The notes: generated by a model from the letters alone, not told the origin. A stretch of 64,000 nt of DNA from Actinocorallia sp. API 0066 (GCF_020991275.1 NZ_JAJLQY010000003.1:496001-560000), one strand, 5' to 3'; shown: positions 1 through 10,265, numbered from the stretch's first letter. A program made the numbers and translations.

Positions 1-1077
1 GCACATGGTCAGCTCGGACTCCTCCTTGAGGGAGGTGAGGAGGGTCCTGATGTTGTCGGCGTCCTCCAGCGGGTCGGCGCCGCGCTGGATGGTGCCGGAG
101 ATCGGGCAGGTCTCGACCCTGTCGCCGTTGACGCGGACGAACATCTCCGGGGAGGCGCCGACGAGGTACTCGCCGTCCCCGAGGTTGAAGAAGAACTCGT
201 ACGGGGCGGGGTTGGTGTCGCGGAGCCTGTCGAAGAACCGGGCGGGCGACGGACACGGCCCGTGCATGACGTGGCCGGGGACGACCTCGAACAGGTCGCC
301 GCGCAGGAACTTGTCCTTGGCGTCGCGGACGACCTCGGCGTACAGGCCGGGGACGGGCGGCGGCGGCACCTGGGCGGGGACGGGCACCGGCGTGGGCTCG
401 GTGCCGCGCGGCATCCCCTCAGTGGAGCCGGACGGCGTGGCGAAGTCGTAGGAGTAGCGGGTGTAGGACTCGCGCTTGCGGTCGATCACGAGGATCTCGT
501 CGGCCAGGTGGAGGACGAGGTCGCGCTGGTCGGCGGGCCGTTCGATGGCCATCCTGATCGGCTCGAACTGGAAGGACAGGTCGTAGCCGAAGGCCCCGTA
601 CAGGCCCAGGTGGGGGTCGGCGTCGGCCGGGTCGGCGGGGCGGAAGAGGTCGACGACGGCGCGCAGCGCGGTGAAGACGGTGGGTTGGCGGCTGCGCTCC
701 TCCTCGGTGAACACCTCCTCGCTCTGCGGGACGTGGACCTCGAGGGCGCCGGGCTCGTCGGTGGTGACGTCGCCGGTGCCGCGGACGGCGTCGGCGACGA
801 GCGGCAGCAGGAGTTCACCGCGGGCGTTGAGGGCGCGGACGGCGATGGATCTGCCGCGCGCGACGAGTTCGAGCGACGGGTCGACGTACCCCATGGCCCA
901 GCGGCTGTACCGGCCGGGGTACTCCATGCCGGAGCTGAGCACGCCGCCGCGGCGCTGCTCGACGGCGGTGACCAGCCGGGCGAGGAGTTCGGCCTCGCTC
1001 TCGGCGGCGACGGGCGTGGCGGTGCGGGTGACCCGGACGCCTCCGCGGGTCGTGTAGGTCGTGCTCTTGCTGTCCAC
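1..1077 (-). CDS. trpE: Anthranilate synthase (TrpE-type, C-terminal part outside window)
   Basis: Chorismate-to-anthranilate enzyme opening tryptophan synthesis. 359 codons are visible from a GTG at 1077 with a good Shine-Dalgarno (GAAGGAGACC) just upstream; the gene runs off the left edge. The opening (TYTTRGGVRVTRTA) resembles actinobacterial and rhizobial fused TrpE(G) enzymes. Later motifs such as EVVPGH, DGEYLVGASPEMFVR and CPISGTIQRG are typical of the chorismate-utilising domain. Whether a glutaminase (TrpG) domain is fused at the C terminus cannot be seen here. The attenuator just upstream confirms a Trp-regulated biosynthetic enzyme rather than an isochorismate or aminodeoxychorismate synthase. 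Confidence 0.93.
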   Translation of the reverse strand, partial: MDSKSTTYTTRGGVRVTRTATPVAAESEAELLARLVTAVEQRRGGVLSSGMEYPGRYSRWAMGYVDPSLELVARGRSIAVRALNARGELLLPLVADAVRGTGDVTTDEPGALEVHVPQSEEVFTEEERSRQPTVFTALRAVVDLFRPADPADADPHLGLYGAFGYDLSFQFEPIRMAIERPADQRDLVLHLADEILVIDRKRESYTRYSYDFATPSGSTEGMPRGTEPTPVPVPAQVPPPPVPGLYAEVVRDAKDKFLRGDLFEVVPGHVMHGPCPSPARFFDRLRDTNPAPYEFFFNLGDGEYLVGASPEMFVRVNGDRVETCPISGTIQRGADPLEDADNIRTLLTSLKEESELTMC

Positions 1078-1112
1078 CCTGGTCTCCTTCTGGTCCGACG
1101 ACTCGGGGCGGA

Positions 1113-1144
1113 AACACAAGAAGACCGCCCTGAGGGGGGCGGTC
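1113..1144 (-). terminator. trp attenuator hairpin
   Basis: Read on the minus strand, GACCGCCC (1144-1137) pairs with GGGCGGTC (1130-1123) around a 6-nt loop and is followed by a T-rich run (TTCTTGTGTTT). It lies between the leader peptide stop and the trpE start, where a rho-independent attenuator should be. The segment CTGAGGCGG at the leader stop codon can pair with CCGCC and CTCAG of the terminator's left arm, a possible antiterminator. Confidence 0.8.
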
Positions 1145-1177
1145 ACTGTGGTCAGAACACGCTGAACCGGCGCCGCC

Positions 1178-1219
1178 TCAGCGACGCCACCACCACTGGG
1201 TGTTCGATCCGGTCCGCAT
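1178..1219 (-). CDS. trpL: trp operon leader peptide (three tandem Trp codons)
   Basis: A 13-residue frame, MRTGSNTQWWWRR, with three consecutive TGG codons, ends 33 nt before the terminator hairpin that precedes trpE. Ribosome stalling on these codons when charged tRNA-Trp is scarce would allow readthrough into trpE. Trp-rich leaders and attenuation are established for trpE genes in Streptomyces and Corynebacterium. There is no Shine-Dalgarno and the ATG lies only 9 nt from a putative -10 box, so the leader may be translated from a leaderless transcript. Confidence 0.88.
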   Translation of the reverse strand: MRTGSNTQWWWRR

Positions 1220-1228
1220 GATGTGGGC

Positions 1229-1258
1229 AGCGTACCGGAGCGAGGGTCGCGATTTCAA
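1229..1258 (-). promoter_or_regulatory. Candidate trpL/trpE promoter
   Basis: On the minus strand TTGAAA (1258-1253) and TACGCT (1234-1229) are separated by 18 nt, a good match to a housekeeping sigma promoter. Transcription would start only a few bases before the leader ATG at 1219. Confidence 0.55.
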
Positions 1259-1350
1259 AGCGACCACCGTGTCCAACAGGGGTTCTGTTGCGCCCGGATT
1301 ACTGCGAAGATAGCCGAAAGCGATCACTTACACGGGCGAAGGACACGGCC

Positions 1351-1908
1351 TTGGACAGGATCAACACCGAGTTCGAGCTGCGCGGCGTGAACCACGTCGC
1401 GCTGGTGTGCGCCGACATGCGGCGGACGGTCGACTTCTACCAGGGCGTCCTGGGCATGCCGCTGATCAAGACGATCGAGCTGCCGAACGGCTGGGGCCAG
1501 CACTTCTTCTTCGACGTCGGCGGCGGCAACGCCCTCGCGTTCTTCTGGTTCCCGGACGCTCCCGACGCGGTTCCCGGAATCAGCAACCCCAAGACGGTTC
1601 CGGATCAGGGGGAACTGGTGTCGGCCGTCGCCTCCATGAACCACATCGCCTTCGACGTCGCCCCGGAGAGGATCGAGGAGTACCGGGACAAGCTGGTCGC
1701 CAAGGGCGTCGAGGTGGGGATGATCCTCAACCACGACGACAGCGACTTCGGCGTCGCGCCCGGCTGGACCGAGGACGTGTACGTCAGGTCCCTGTACTTC
1801 AAGGACCCCGACGGCGTCCTTGTCGAGTTCGCGGGCTGGACCCGCGCGCTGGACCGGCCCGGCGACGTCGGGCACGAGCCGAGGACGGCGGCCGACCGAA
1901 ACGTCTGA
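1351..1908 (+). CDS. VOC (glyoxalase/extradiol dioxygenase) family protein
   Basis: Small metalloenzyme of the vicinal oxygen chelate fold, 185 aa. Two beta-alpha-beta-beta-beta modules are visible: the first begins VNHVALVCADMRRTVDFYQ, the second begins MNHIAFDV and ends DPDGVLVEFAGW. Metal ligands are expected to be the His of each NH(V/I)A strand and the Glu of LVEF. An in-frame GTG/ATG-type start exists further upstream (1288), but the TTG at 1351 has a GCGAAGGA box 7 nt before it and fits the family N terminus better. The substrate cannot be deduced. It precedes an AhpD-like gene 34 nt downstream, probably in one transcript. Confidence 0.85.
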   Translation: MDRINTEFELRGVNHVALVCADMRRTVDFYQGVLGMPLIKTIELPNGWGQHFFFDVGGGNALAFFWFPDAPDAVPGISNPKTVPDQGELVSAVASMNHIAFDVAPERIEEYRDKLVAKGVEVGMILNHDDSDFGVAPGWTEDVYVRSLYFKDPDGVLVEFAGWTRALDRPGDVGHEPRTAADRNV

Positions 1909-1942
1909 AACCCCCACCCCACCCCCCGCGAGGAGATCCGCC

Positions 1943-2581
1943 GTGCCACGACTGCGCCAGGTCGGCCGCGCCGAGACCGACGACAAGCTCGTCCTGTTCT
2001 TCTACGACCGCCTGTTCGGCCCCGACGTCGATCCGGTCGCCTCGCCCGGGACGGCCACGGGCACGCCGGGCGACTGGTGGACGGTGTTCGCGCTCGACCA
2101 CGCCGTCTTCAAGCACTGCGTGCAGGGCTTCCAGGTGTACCGGGGCGTCAAGCTCGATCCGCTGCTGCGCGAGCTGGGCCAGACCCGGGCGGGCTGGAGC
2201 CGGGGCAGCCAGTTCGTCTACTCCCAGCACTGTAAGCAGATGCGGGCCCTTGGCGTCCCGGAGGCGAAGATCGCGGCTGTCGCGTCCTGGGAGGTCAGCG
2301 ACCAGTTCGACGAGCTGGAGCGGGCCGTCCTGGCCTACACCGACGCCCTGGTCCTGGGCGGCGGCCGCGTCCACGACGAGGTGTTCGCGGTCCTGAAGCG
2401 GCACCTGCCCGACGAGCAGATCCTCGAACTCACCTACACGACGTGCCTCTACGAGATGCACGCGACGATGACCAAGGCACTCCGCCTCGAATGGGACAAC
2501 CGCGAAGACCCGATCACCGAGATCCCCGCACCCGAGGGTTACGGCAGCCGCGACATCGCCGACGACCTCGCGGGCGCCTAG
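1943..2581 (+). CDS. Carboxymuconolactone decarboxylase (AhpD-like) family protein
   Basis: 212-aa all-helical protein. The segment SQHCKQMRALGVPEAKIAAV matches the CMD/AhpD core (His-Cys followed by the helix of the family), so a peroxidase-like or decarboxylase-like role is possible. Only one Cys is present in this motif instead of the CxxC of true AhpD, so alkylhydroperoxidase activity is uncertain. The GTG start follows GAGGAGA at a good distance, 34 nt after the VOC gene, suggesting co-transcription. The physiological substrate is unknown. Confidence 0.83.
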   Translation: MPRLRQVGRAETDDKLVLFFYDRLFGPDVDPVASPGTATGTPGDWWTVFALDHAVFKHCVQGFQVYRGVKLDPLLRELGQTRAGWSRGSQFVYSQHCKQMRALGVPEAKIAAVASWEVSDQFDELERAVLAYTDALVLGGGRVHDEVFAVLKRHLPDEQILELTYTTCLYEMHATMTKALRLEWDNREDPITEIPAPEGYGSRDIADDLAGA

Positions 2582-2716
2582 CCCGTCCGGTGCCGCACCG
2601 AGGCCCGCGCGGGCGGGCAAAGCTCGGGTAAAGACGCGCCGCGCGCGGGTCGGGTATCGGGGGTGATCGGGAATGACCTCCTCGTCTGTGACTTCTGATC
2701 ATCCGGAGGTGGGGCG

Positions 2717-3238
2717 ATGCGCGGCGCTGTGCTCGGCTGGGGTCTCGGGGCGGCGCTGCTGCTGTCGTCGGGGCCCGCGCTGGCCGACGGGGGCCTGGAG
2801 GTCAACCCGAGCAGCGCCAAGCGCGGCCAGACCATCGGGGTGTCCACCGGCGACAACTGCCGGGAGACCGACGGCGAGGCGACCATCAGCTCCTCGGCCT
2901 TCCCCAAGGTGGAGACGACCGTGACGCAGGGCGAGGCGAACGTCTCGGTGACGATCTCCGGCAACGCCGCCTACGAGACCCACCTGATCACGCTCACCTG
3001 CTCGCCGTCCAAACGGAAGATCGAGGGCGCGGTGACGGTCAAGCAGGCGTCCTCGGACCGCTGCTGGCAGGACGAGAACGGCCAGTGGCACGGCCGCTGC
3101 TACGGGCAGGGCCCCGAGACGGGCTTCGGCGGATCGCTCGGGAGCGGGCCGACGGCCACCGGCCTGGCCGGGCTCGGCCTGCTCGGCACCGCCGCCGCCC
3201 TGCTGCTCGTGCGCAGGATCCGCGCCACCCGTGCCTAG
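2717..3238 (+). CDS. Secreted, membrane-anchored protein; candidate sortase substrate
   Basis: 173 aa. Residues 1-24 form a Sec signal peptide (hydrophobic run ending ALADG). The middle is a Thr/Ser-rich beta-like domain with four Cys residues (near NCRE, LTCSP, RCWQ, GRCYG) suggesting two disulfides. The C terminus has a Gly-rich stretch (GFGGSLGSG), one hydrophobic helix and an RRIRATR tail, the architecture of a cell-wall sorting signal but without LPXTG. Good Shine-Dalgarno (GGAGGTGGGG) before the ATG. It overlaps the downstream sortase gene by 8 bp, so the two are translationally linked. Function of the folded domain is unknown. Confidence 0.8.
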   Translation: MRGAVLGWGLGAALLLSSGPALADGGLEVNPSSAKRGQTIGVSTGDNCRETDGEATISSSAFPKVETTVTQGEANVSVTISGNAAYETHLITLTCSPSKRKIEGAVTVKQASSDRCWQDENGQWHGRCYGQGPETGFGGSLGSGPTATGLAGLGLLGTAAALLLVRRIRATRA

Positions 3239-3878
3239 CGCCACGGCCGTCGTCGCCGGGGTGCTGGCGGTCGCGGGGGTGGCGCTGGCCGCGCGCGGCT
3301 GGGAGCACCGGGAGCCGCCCCGGTACCGCGAGTTCGGCGGGCCGCAGGCCATCTGGGACGTCCCGGACGGCGAGGCGATGCCCGCCGCCCTGCCGAAACG
3401 GCTCCGCGTCCCGTCCGCGAAGGTCGACGCGAAGATCGGCACGGTCGGCGAGAACCGGCAGGGCGGCATCGCGGTGCCCGCCGCGTCCCGCGCCGACGAG
3501 GCCGTCTGGTACGACGGCAGCGCCCTGCCCGGCACCCGTGGCTCCGCGATCATCGTCGGGCACTACGACGACAACAAGGGCGGCGCCGTCTTCCACAACG
3601 CGCACCGCATCCGCGCGAACGACAGGATCCTCGTGGACCGCGCCGACGGCAGCGTCGCGGTGTTCCAGGTGGACGCCCTCGAACAGGTGCACAAGGCGCT
3701 GTTCCCCACGCGGCGCGTCTACGGCCGCGTCGGGTACGCGGGCCTGCGCCTGGTCACCTGCGGCGGCACGTTCGACGAGCGGCGCGGCCACTTCCGCGAC
3801 AACGTCATCATCTACGCGCACCTCGTGGAGGCGCGCGGCGCTAGGAAGAAGCCACCGCGGCCGCCGGAAGGCCGCTGA
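3231..3878 (+). CDS. Class F sortase
   Basis: Membrane-anchored transpeptidase of 215 aa. An N-terminal transmembrane segment (residues 4-22) precedes a sortase beta-barrel. Catalytic residues are visible: His111 in VGHYDD, Cys177 in LVTCGG, and Arg about residue 185-189 before DNVIIYA. The TCGG-FD...DNV pattern is typical of actinobacterial class F sortases. GTG start inside the end of the preceding secreted-protein gene (8-bp overlap); that protein is the natural candidate substrate. Its C-terminal tail lacks LPXTG, so recognition would need a different motif, or the pair may have another relationship. Confidence 0.9.
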   Translation: MPSATAVVAGVLAVAGVALAARGWEHREPPRYREFGGPQAIWDVPDGEAMPAALPKRLRVPSAKVDAKIGTVGENRQGGIAVPAASRADEAVWYDGSALPGTRGSAIIVGHYDDNKGGAVFHNAHRIRANDRILVDRADGSVAVFQVDALEQVHKALFPTRRVYGRVGYAGLRLVTCGGTFDERRGHFRDNVIIYAHLVEARGARKKPPRPPEGR

Positions 3879-4443
3879 GCACGAGGTCGGTGAGCGCGGC
3901 GACGACGGAGGCGCGTTCCACGTCGGGGTGGTCGAGCCACCAGTCGCCCGCGTTCTGCACCATGCCGACGATCGCGTGCCCCCACACCTGGGCGCGCGCC
4001 GGGTCGTGCACCCCCGCGTCGGCCAGCAGCAGGTCGGCTATCTCCCGGCCGAGGCTGTGCATCACCGTGGACATGACGCTGTGCGTCGCGGTGTCCTCCG
4101 CCCGCGCCCGGTGCATGAGGAACCGGTAGAAGTGGAGGTTCTCGGCGATGAGCGCCAGGTAGGTGTCGATGCCGTCGTGGACGCGCCCGCGCATCCCGCC
4201 CGCGTCCCTGCGCATCGACTCCCGGATCGCCTCGATGAGCACGCGGCTGTGCCGCTCGGCGAGGGTCTGGTAGAGGCCGCTCTTGTCGCCGAAGTGCCGG
4301 TACAGGATGGGCTTGCTCACGCCCGCCTCAGCCGCGATCGCCGCCATCGACGCCTCGGGGCCCTCCCTGCCGATGACCGCGTCGGCGGCCTCCAGCAGCG
4401 CGCGGCGGCGGTCCGGGTCACGTCTGCTGGTTCGCGCGCTCAC
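3841..4443 (-). CDS. TetR family transcriptional regulator
   Basis: 200-aa repressor-type protein. The N-terminal helix-turn-helix is clear (IAAEAGVSKPILYRHFGDKSG at residues about 36-56); the C-terminal ligand domain is of the TetR_C type with no recognisable ligand. GTG start. A TAACGT hexamer lies 7 nt upstream of the start, so the transcript may be leaderless. An inverted repeat ACGGACC/GGTCCGT overlaps the start codon and suggests autoregulation and possibly control of the divergent nei gene. Its stop overlaps the sortase 3' end (tail-to-tail). Confidence 0.88.
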   Translation of the reverse strand: MSARTSRRDPDRRRALLEAADAVIGREGPEASMAAIAAEAGVSKPILYRHFGDKSGLYQTLAERHSRVLIEAIRESMRRDAGGMRGRVHDGIDTYLALIAENLHFYRFLMHRARAEDTATHSVMSTVMHSLGREIADLLLADAGVHDPARAQVWGHAIVGMVQNAGDWWLDHPDVERASVVAALTDLVLSGLPAAAVASS

Positions 4444-4469
4444 GGACCGTACGTTACGGGTCGGTCCGT
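4442..4469. promoter_or_regulatory. Candidate TetR operator (inverted repeat)
   Basis: ACGGACC (4442-4448) and GGTCCGT (4463-4469) form a perfect 7-bp inverted repeat with a 14-bp spacer that contains the putative -10 of the TetR gene. It sits between two divergent genes (TetR at 4443, nei at 4505). Confidence 0.5.
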
Positions 4470-4504
4470 CCCGGACGCCATTCGGCTCCCGGTATCGTCG
4501 GCCC

Positions 4505-5314
4505 GTGCCCGAAGGTCATGTCATCCACCGGCTCGCGCGCCGCTACGGCGCGTCGTTCGCGGGCCGTCCCGTCGTCGCGGAGAGCCCGCAGGGCAGGTTC
4601 GCGGACGGCGCCGTGCTCCTGGACGGCCAGACCCCCGCTGGGGCGGAGGCGCACGGCAAGCACCTGTTCGTGGAGTTCCCGGCCGGGTGGCTGCACGTCC
4701 ACCTGGGCCTGTACGGGAAGGTCGCCTGGGGCGAGCCGCCCGTGCCCGCGCCGGTCGGGCAGATCCGGCTGCGGCTGGCCAACACGACGGCCTACGCGGA
4801 CCTGCGCGGCCCGACGGTGTGCGAGGTGCTGACGCCCGGCGAGAAGGACGTGCTGCACGCGCGGCTCGGCCCCGACCCGCTGCGCCCCGCCGAGGACGGC
4901 CAGCGCGCCCGCGACGCGATAGCGCGCAGCCGTCAGCCGATCGCGACCCTCCTGATGGACCAGAAGGTGATCTCAGGGGTCGGCAACATCTACCGGGCCG
5001 AGGTGCTGTTCCGGCACCGGCTCGACCCGCTGCTTCCCGGCCGCGACCTCACCGACGAGCAGTGGAAGGCCATCTGGGACGACCTCGTCGTGCTCATGGC
5101 CGACGGCGTCGCGGGCGGCCGGATCGACACGGTGCGTCCCGAGCACCTGCCCGAGGCGATGGGCAGGCCGCCGCGCGAGGACGCGCACGGCGGCGAGGTG
5201 TACGTGTACCGGCGGGCCGGGCTGCCGTGCCTGGTGTGCGGCACCGAGGTCAGGACGGGCACCGTGCAGGCCCGGAACCTGTTCTGGTGCCCGACGTGCC
5301 AGGGCCGCGCCTGA
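4505..5314 (+). CDS. nei: Fpg/Nei family DNA glycosylase/AP lyase
   Basis: Base-excision repair enzyme of 269 aa that removes oxidised bases and nicks the strand. After loss of the initiator the protein starts PEGH, giving the catalytic N-terminal Pro and the adjacent Glu. The H2TH region shows QKVISGVGNIYRAE (about residues 151-165). The C terminus has a zinc finger with Cys-x2-Cys (CLVC) and Cys-x2-Cys (CPTC). The N-terminal sequence (HRLARRYGASFAGRP, SPQGRFADG) resembles mycobacterial Nei1. The GTG at 4505 is fixed by the need for Pro2; no Shine-Dalgarno, and TATCGT lies 6 nt upstream, suggesting a leaderless message. Confidence 0.92.
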   Translation: MPEGHVIHRLARRYGASFAGRPVVAESPQGRFADGAVLLDGQTPAGAEAHGKHLFVEFPAGWLHVHLGLYGKVAWGEPPVPAPVGQIRLRLANTTAYADLRGPTVCEVLTPGEKDVLHARLGPDPLRPAEDGQRARDAIARSRQPIATLLMDQKVISGVGNIYRAEVLFRHRLDPLLPGRDLTDEQWKAIWDDLVVLMADGVAGGRIDTVRPEHLPEAMGRPPREDAHGGEVYVYRRAGLPCLVCGTEVRTGTVQARNLFWCPTCQGRA

Positions 5315-5344
5315 AACGTCAGGGTGCCCGACTAAGATCGGTTC

Positions 5345-6985
<1,641 letters not shown>

Positions 6986-8348
6986 GGGCGGCGGCCCGTC
7001 GCGATGTCGAACTCGCGGTAGGGGTCGCCGAACGAGCCGAGCGCGACGAACTGCCTGCGGAAGAACAGCGCGAACGTCCAGTCCCCCAGGACCCGTGCCT
7101 TGCGGTTCAGCGTCGGCAGGCGCACGAGGTGGTAGGTGCGGTGGATGAACCACGCGGGGAGCCCCCGCACCTTCACCCCGTACAGCTGGGCGACGCCCCG
7201 GTACAGGCCGAGGCTCGCCACCGACCCGACATAGGCGTGTTCGTACGGTTTCAGCGCCTCGCCGCGCAGCGTCGCCACGAGGTTGTCGGCGAGGCGGCGG
7301 GCCTGCCGGACGGCGTGCTGGGCGTTCGGCGCGGTGAACCGGCCCGGCTGGGTGAGGTCGGGGACGGCCGCGTTGTCCCCTGCGGTGAACGCGTCGGGGT
7401 ATCCCTCGACGGTGAGGTTCACCGTCGCCTGGACCCTGCCCTTCTCGTCCAGGGGCAGGTCCGTCGCGCCGACCAGCGGGTGCGGTTTGACGCCCGCCGT
7501 CCACACCAGCGTCGCCGCGTCGAAGACCTGGCCGTCCGACAGCTCCACCCGGCCGCCGACGGCCGAGGTGAGGCGGGTGTCCAACAGCACCTCGATGCCG
7601 CGTTCGCGGAGCTGCTCGACGGTGTAGACGCCCAGCTCGGGGCCGACCTCGGGGAGGATCCGGTCGCTCGCCTCCACCAGGAGCCAGCGGGGCCGGACGG
7701 GCAGGGGCGGCAGCCACTTCAGGTAGTCGCGCGCCATGTCCTCCAGTTCGGCGAGCGCCTCGACGCCCGCGAAGCCGCCGCCGACGAACACGAACGTCAG
7801 GCAGCGGCGGCGCTCCGCCTCGTCGCGGGTGGACGCGGCACGGTCCAGGAGGCCGAGCACCTGGTTGCGCAGCTTGATGGACTCCTCGATCGTCTTGAAC
7901 CCGATGCCGTGCTCGGCCAGGCCCGGGATCGGGAGCGTCCGGGAGACCGAGCCGACCGCGAAGACGAGGTAGTCGTAGTCCACCGACCACGCCTCGCCCG
8001 CGACGATCTCCACGGTGGCGCGGCGTTCGGCGTGCCGGATGCTGGTGACCCGTCCGTTGATCAGCTTGCAGTGGCGCAGGACGCGGCGCAGTGGCACGAT
8101 CACGTGCCGTGGCTCCAGGTTCCCGGCCGCGGCCTCCGGGAGGAAGGGCTGGTAGGTCATGTACCCGTGCGGATCGACGACGGTGATCTCGACCTCACCG
8201 CGTCTCAGCGGGCCGCGCAGCTTCCGCTGGAGTCTGAGCGCGGTGTAAAGGCCCACGTAGCCGCCGCCGACGATCAGAATGCGCTTCGTCATACGGGTCC
8301 CGTGCCCGGTGGACCGGCCCGGAAACAAACAGGAATATCTTCGGATGT

Positions 8349-10265
8349 ATGTCACGATCGGATCAGACGACCTGGAACCGCCCTATACCCCTCATCGGGG
8401 ATGCGACGGCGGCGGTGGAGCGGGCCGCTGATCCTTCCGCCTGGGCCTTCCCCGACGCCGTCCGCGCCGCCTTCTACGACGTCGCCGACGCCCGGCGCGA
8501 CATCCGGCGGTTCCGGCCCGACCCCGTCCCCGACCCGACCCTCCGGCGCGTCCTGGCGGCCGCGCACACCGCGCCGTCCGTCGGGCACAGCCAGCCGTGG
8601 CGGTTCGTGATCGTCCGCGACGCCGCCGTCCGGGACGCGGCGGCGCTCATGGCGGAGCGGGAGAAACTCGCCCAGGCCGACCTCATGGACGAGGAGAGCG
8701 GCCGCCGCCTGCGCGACCTCAGCCTTGAGGGCATCAGGGCCGCGCCGCTCGGCGTCGTCGTCTGCTGCGACCGGCGCACCCCCGCCGCCGGAGTCCTCGG
8801 CCGCGCCACCTTCCCCGACGCCGACCTGTGGTCCTGCGCCTGCGCCATCCAGAACCTCTGGCTCGCCGCCCGCGCCGAAGGGCTCGGCCTCGGCTGGGTC
8901 ACCCTCTTCCAGCCCGCCGAACTCGCCGCCCTGCTCGGGCTCCCACCCGGCGTCACCACCCTCGGCTGGCTCTGCCTCGGCTGGCCCGACGAACGGCCCC
9001 CCTCCCCCGGCCTGGAACGGCGCGGCTGGTCCCGCCGCCTCCCCCTCGACACCGTCACCTTCACCGACCGCTGGCCCGCCGACTCCCCCGACTCCCCGCC
9101 CAACCACCTCCCCGAACCCGACCCGACGCCGGGCGGCGGAGCCTCCACGGCACCCGGACCCGACACGGTGGCCGTATCGGCGCCGAGTGACGGAGCCCTC
9201 GCGGCCCCCGGACCCGACGCGAAGGCCGTGGCCGGGCACGTCTCGGCGCCGGGCGGCGGGGGGTTCTCGGCTCCGGGGCCGGAGGCGGTCGTGGCGGCGC
9301 GGGACGGGGCCGACGCGCTGCTGGCGGTGCCGGGGGCGCTCGGCGTGCTGGACACGGCGCTCGACCGGGTGCTCGCGGTGCGGCCCGCCGGGTTCGCCGG
9401 AGGGTGCCTCGTCGTCGCGGCGGCCGACCACCCGGTGACGCGGCACGGGGTGTCGGCGTTCCCGTCCTCGGTGACCCGGCAGATCCTCGACGCGACACGG
9501 GCCGGGGTCTCCCAGGGCGCCTCGGCGGCGCGGGCGGCGGGCCTCGACGTCATCGCCCTGGACGCGGGCGTGTGGGACGCGGCCCCCGGCGAGCACGAGT
9601 TCGACGGGATCATGGCGGAAGCCGTCAGGGACACGGGGGCGCGGGGCGACCTCGTCACCGAGGACGCGCTCAGCGGCGCCGCCGTCAGGCTCCTCGTGGA
9701 GGCCGGGAAGGCCATCGGCGAGCGGGTGGCCGGGCGCGGGCTCGTGGTGCTCGGCGAGGCCGGGATCGGCAACACGACGCCCGCGGCGGCCCTCGCGGCC
9801 GGGCTGCTTGGGCTGCCCGCCGAGCGGACCGTCGGGCTCGGCGCGGGCTCCGACACCGCGATGGTCGAGCGTAAACGCGAGGTCGTCGCGCGCGCGCTGG
9901 CCAGGGCCGGTGACCGGCGCGACCCCCTCGACCTGCTCGCCGCGCTCGGCGGCGGCGAGTTCGCCGTCCTCACCGGGGTGGTGCTCGGGGCCGCCACGCG
10001 GGGCGCCGCCGTCTTGCTGGACGGGCTGGCGACGTCCGTCGCGGCGCTCACCGCCGTCCGGATCGTGCCGGGCGTCGCCGCGCACCTCGTCGCGGGCCAG
10101 CGCAGCCGGGAGCGCGGGCACCCGCCCGTACTGCGCGCGCTCGGCCTCGAACCGCTGCTCGACCTGCGGTTGCGCGCGGGCGAGGGGGTCGGCGGGGCGA
10201 TGGCCGCCGCGCTGCTGCTCGCCGCGCTCCGCACCAGGACAGAGACCGCCCGCACCACCCCCTGA
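8349..10265 (+). CDS. BluB-CobT fusion: 5,6-dimethylbenzimidazole synthase / nicotinate-nucleotide:DMB phosphoribosyltransferase
   Basis: 638-aa two-domain protein for making and activating the lower ligand of cobalamin. Residues 1 to about 240 are a BluB nitroreductase-fold domain (APSVGHSQPWRFVIV, RAAPLGVVVCCD) that cleaves FMN to DMB. Residues about 318-638 are CobT-like (AAADHPVTRHGVS, GEAGIGNTTPAAAL, LDLRLRAGEG with the catalytic-type Glu), producing alpha-ribazole phosphate. A low-complexity Gly/Ala/Pro linker (about 245-315) carries imperfect repeats of an APGPDxxAV unit. The CobT half is divergent: HRSxExGH-type residues appear as QRSRERGH. A BluB/CobT2 fusion is known in Propionibacterium. 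No cobalamin riboswitch or other cob genes were seen nearby. Confidence 0.9.
   Translation: MSRSDQTTWNRPIPLIGDATAAVERAADPSAWAFPDAVRAAFYDVADARRDIRRFRPDPVPDPTLRRVLAAAHTAPSVGHSQPWRFVIVRDAAVRDAAALMAEREKLAQADLMDEESGRRLRDLSLEGIRAAPLGVVVCCDRRTPAAGVLGRATFPDADLWSCACAIQNLWLAARAEGLGLGWVTLFQPAELAALLGLPPGVTTLGWLCLGWPDERPPSPGLERRGWSRRLPLDTVTFTDRWPADSPDSPPNHLPEPDPTPGGGASTAPGPDTVAVSAPSDGALAAPGPDAKAVAGHVSAPGGGGFSAPGPEAVVAARDGADALLAVPGALGVLDTALDRVLAVRPAGFAGGCLVVAAADHPVTRHGVSAFPSSVTRQILDATRAGVSQGASAARAAGLDVIALDAGVWDAAPGEHEFDGIMAEAVRDTGARGDLVTEDALSGAAVRLLVEAGKAIGERVAGRGLVVLGEAGIGNTTPAAALAAGLLGLPAERTVGLGAGSDTAMVERKREVVARALARAGDRRDPLDLLAALGGGEFAVLTGVVLGAATRGAAVLLDGLATSVAALTAVRIVPGVAAHLVAGQRSRERGHPPVLRALGLEPLLDLRLRAGEGVGGAMAAALLLAALRTRTETARTTP

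Noticed and set aside
262-1221. 319-codon plus-strand frame opposite trpE
   Set aside because: trpE and its leader explain the region; the frame is a shadow.
8293-8355. N-terminal extension of the NADH dehydrogenase to an ATG at 8355
   Set aside because: It would overlap the divergent BluB-CobT start and precede the Rossmann strand by 21 unrelated residues.
7129-8610. 493-codon plus-strand frame
   Set aside because: Shadow of the NADH dehydrogenase; conflicts with the BluB-CobT reading frame.
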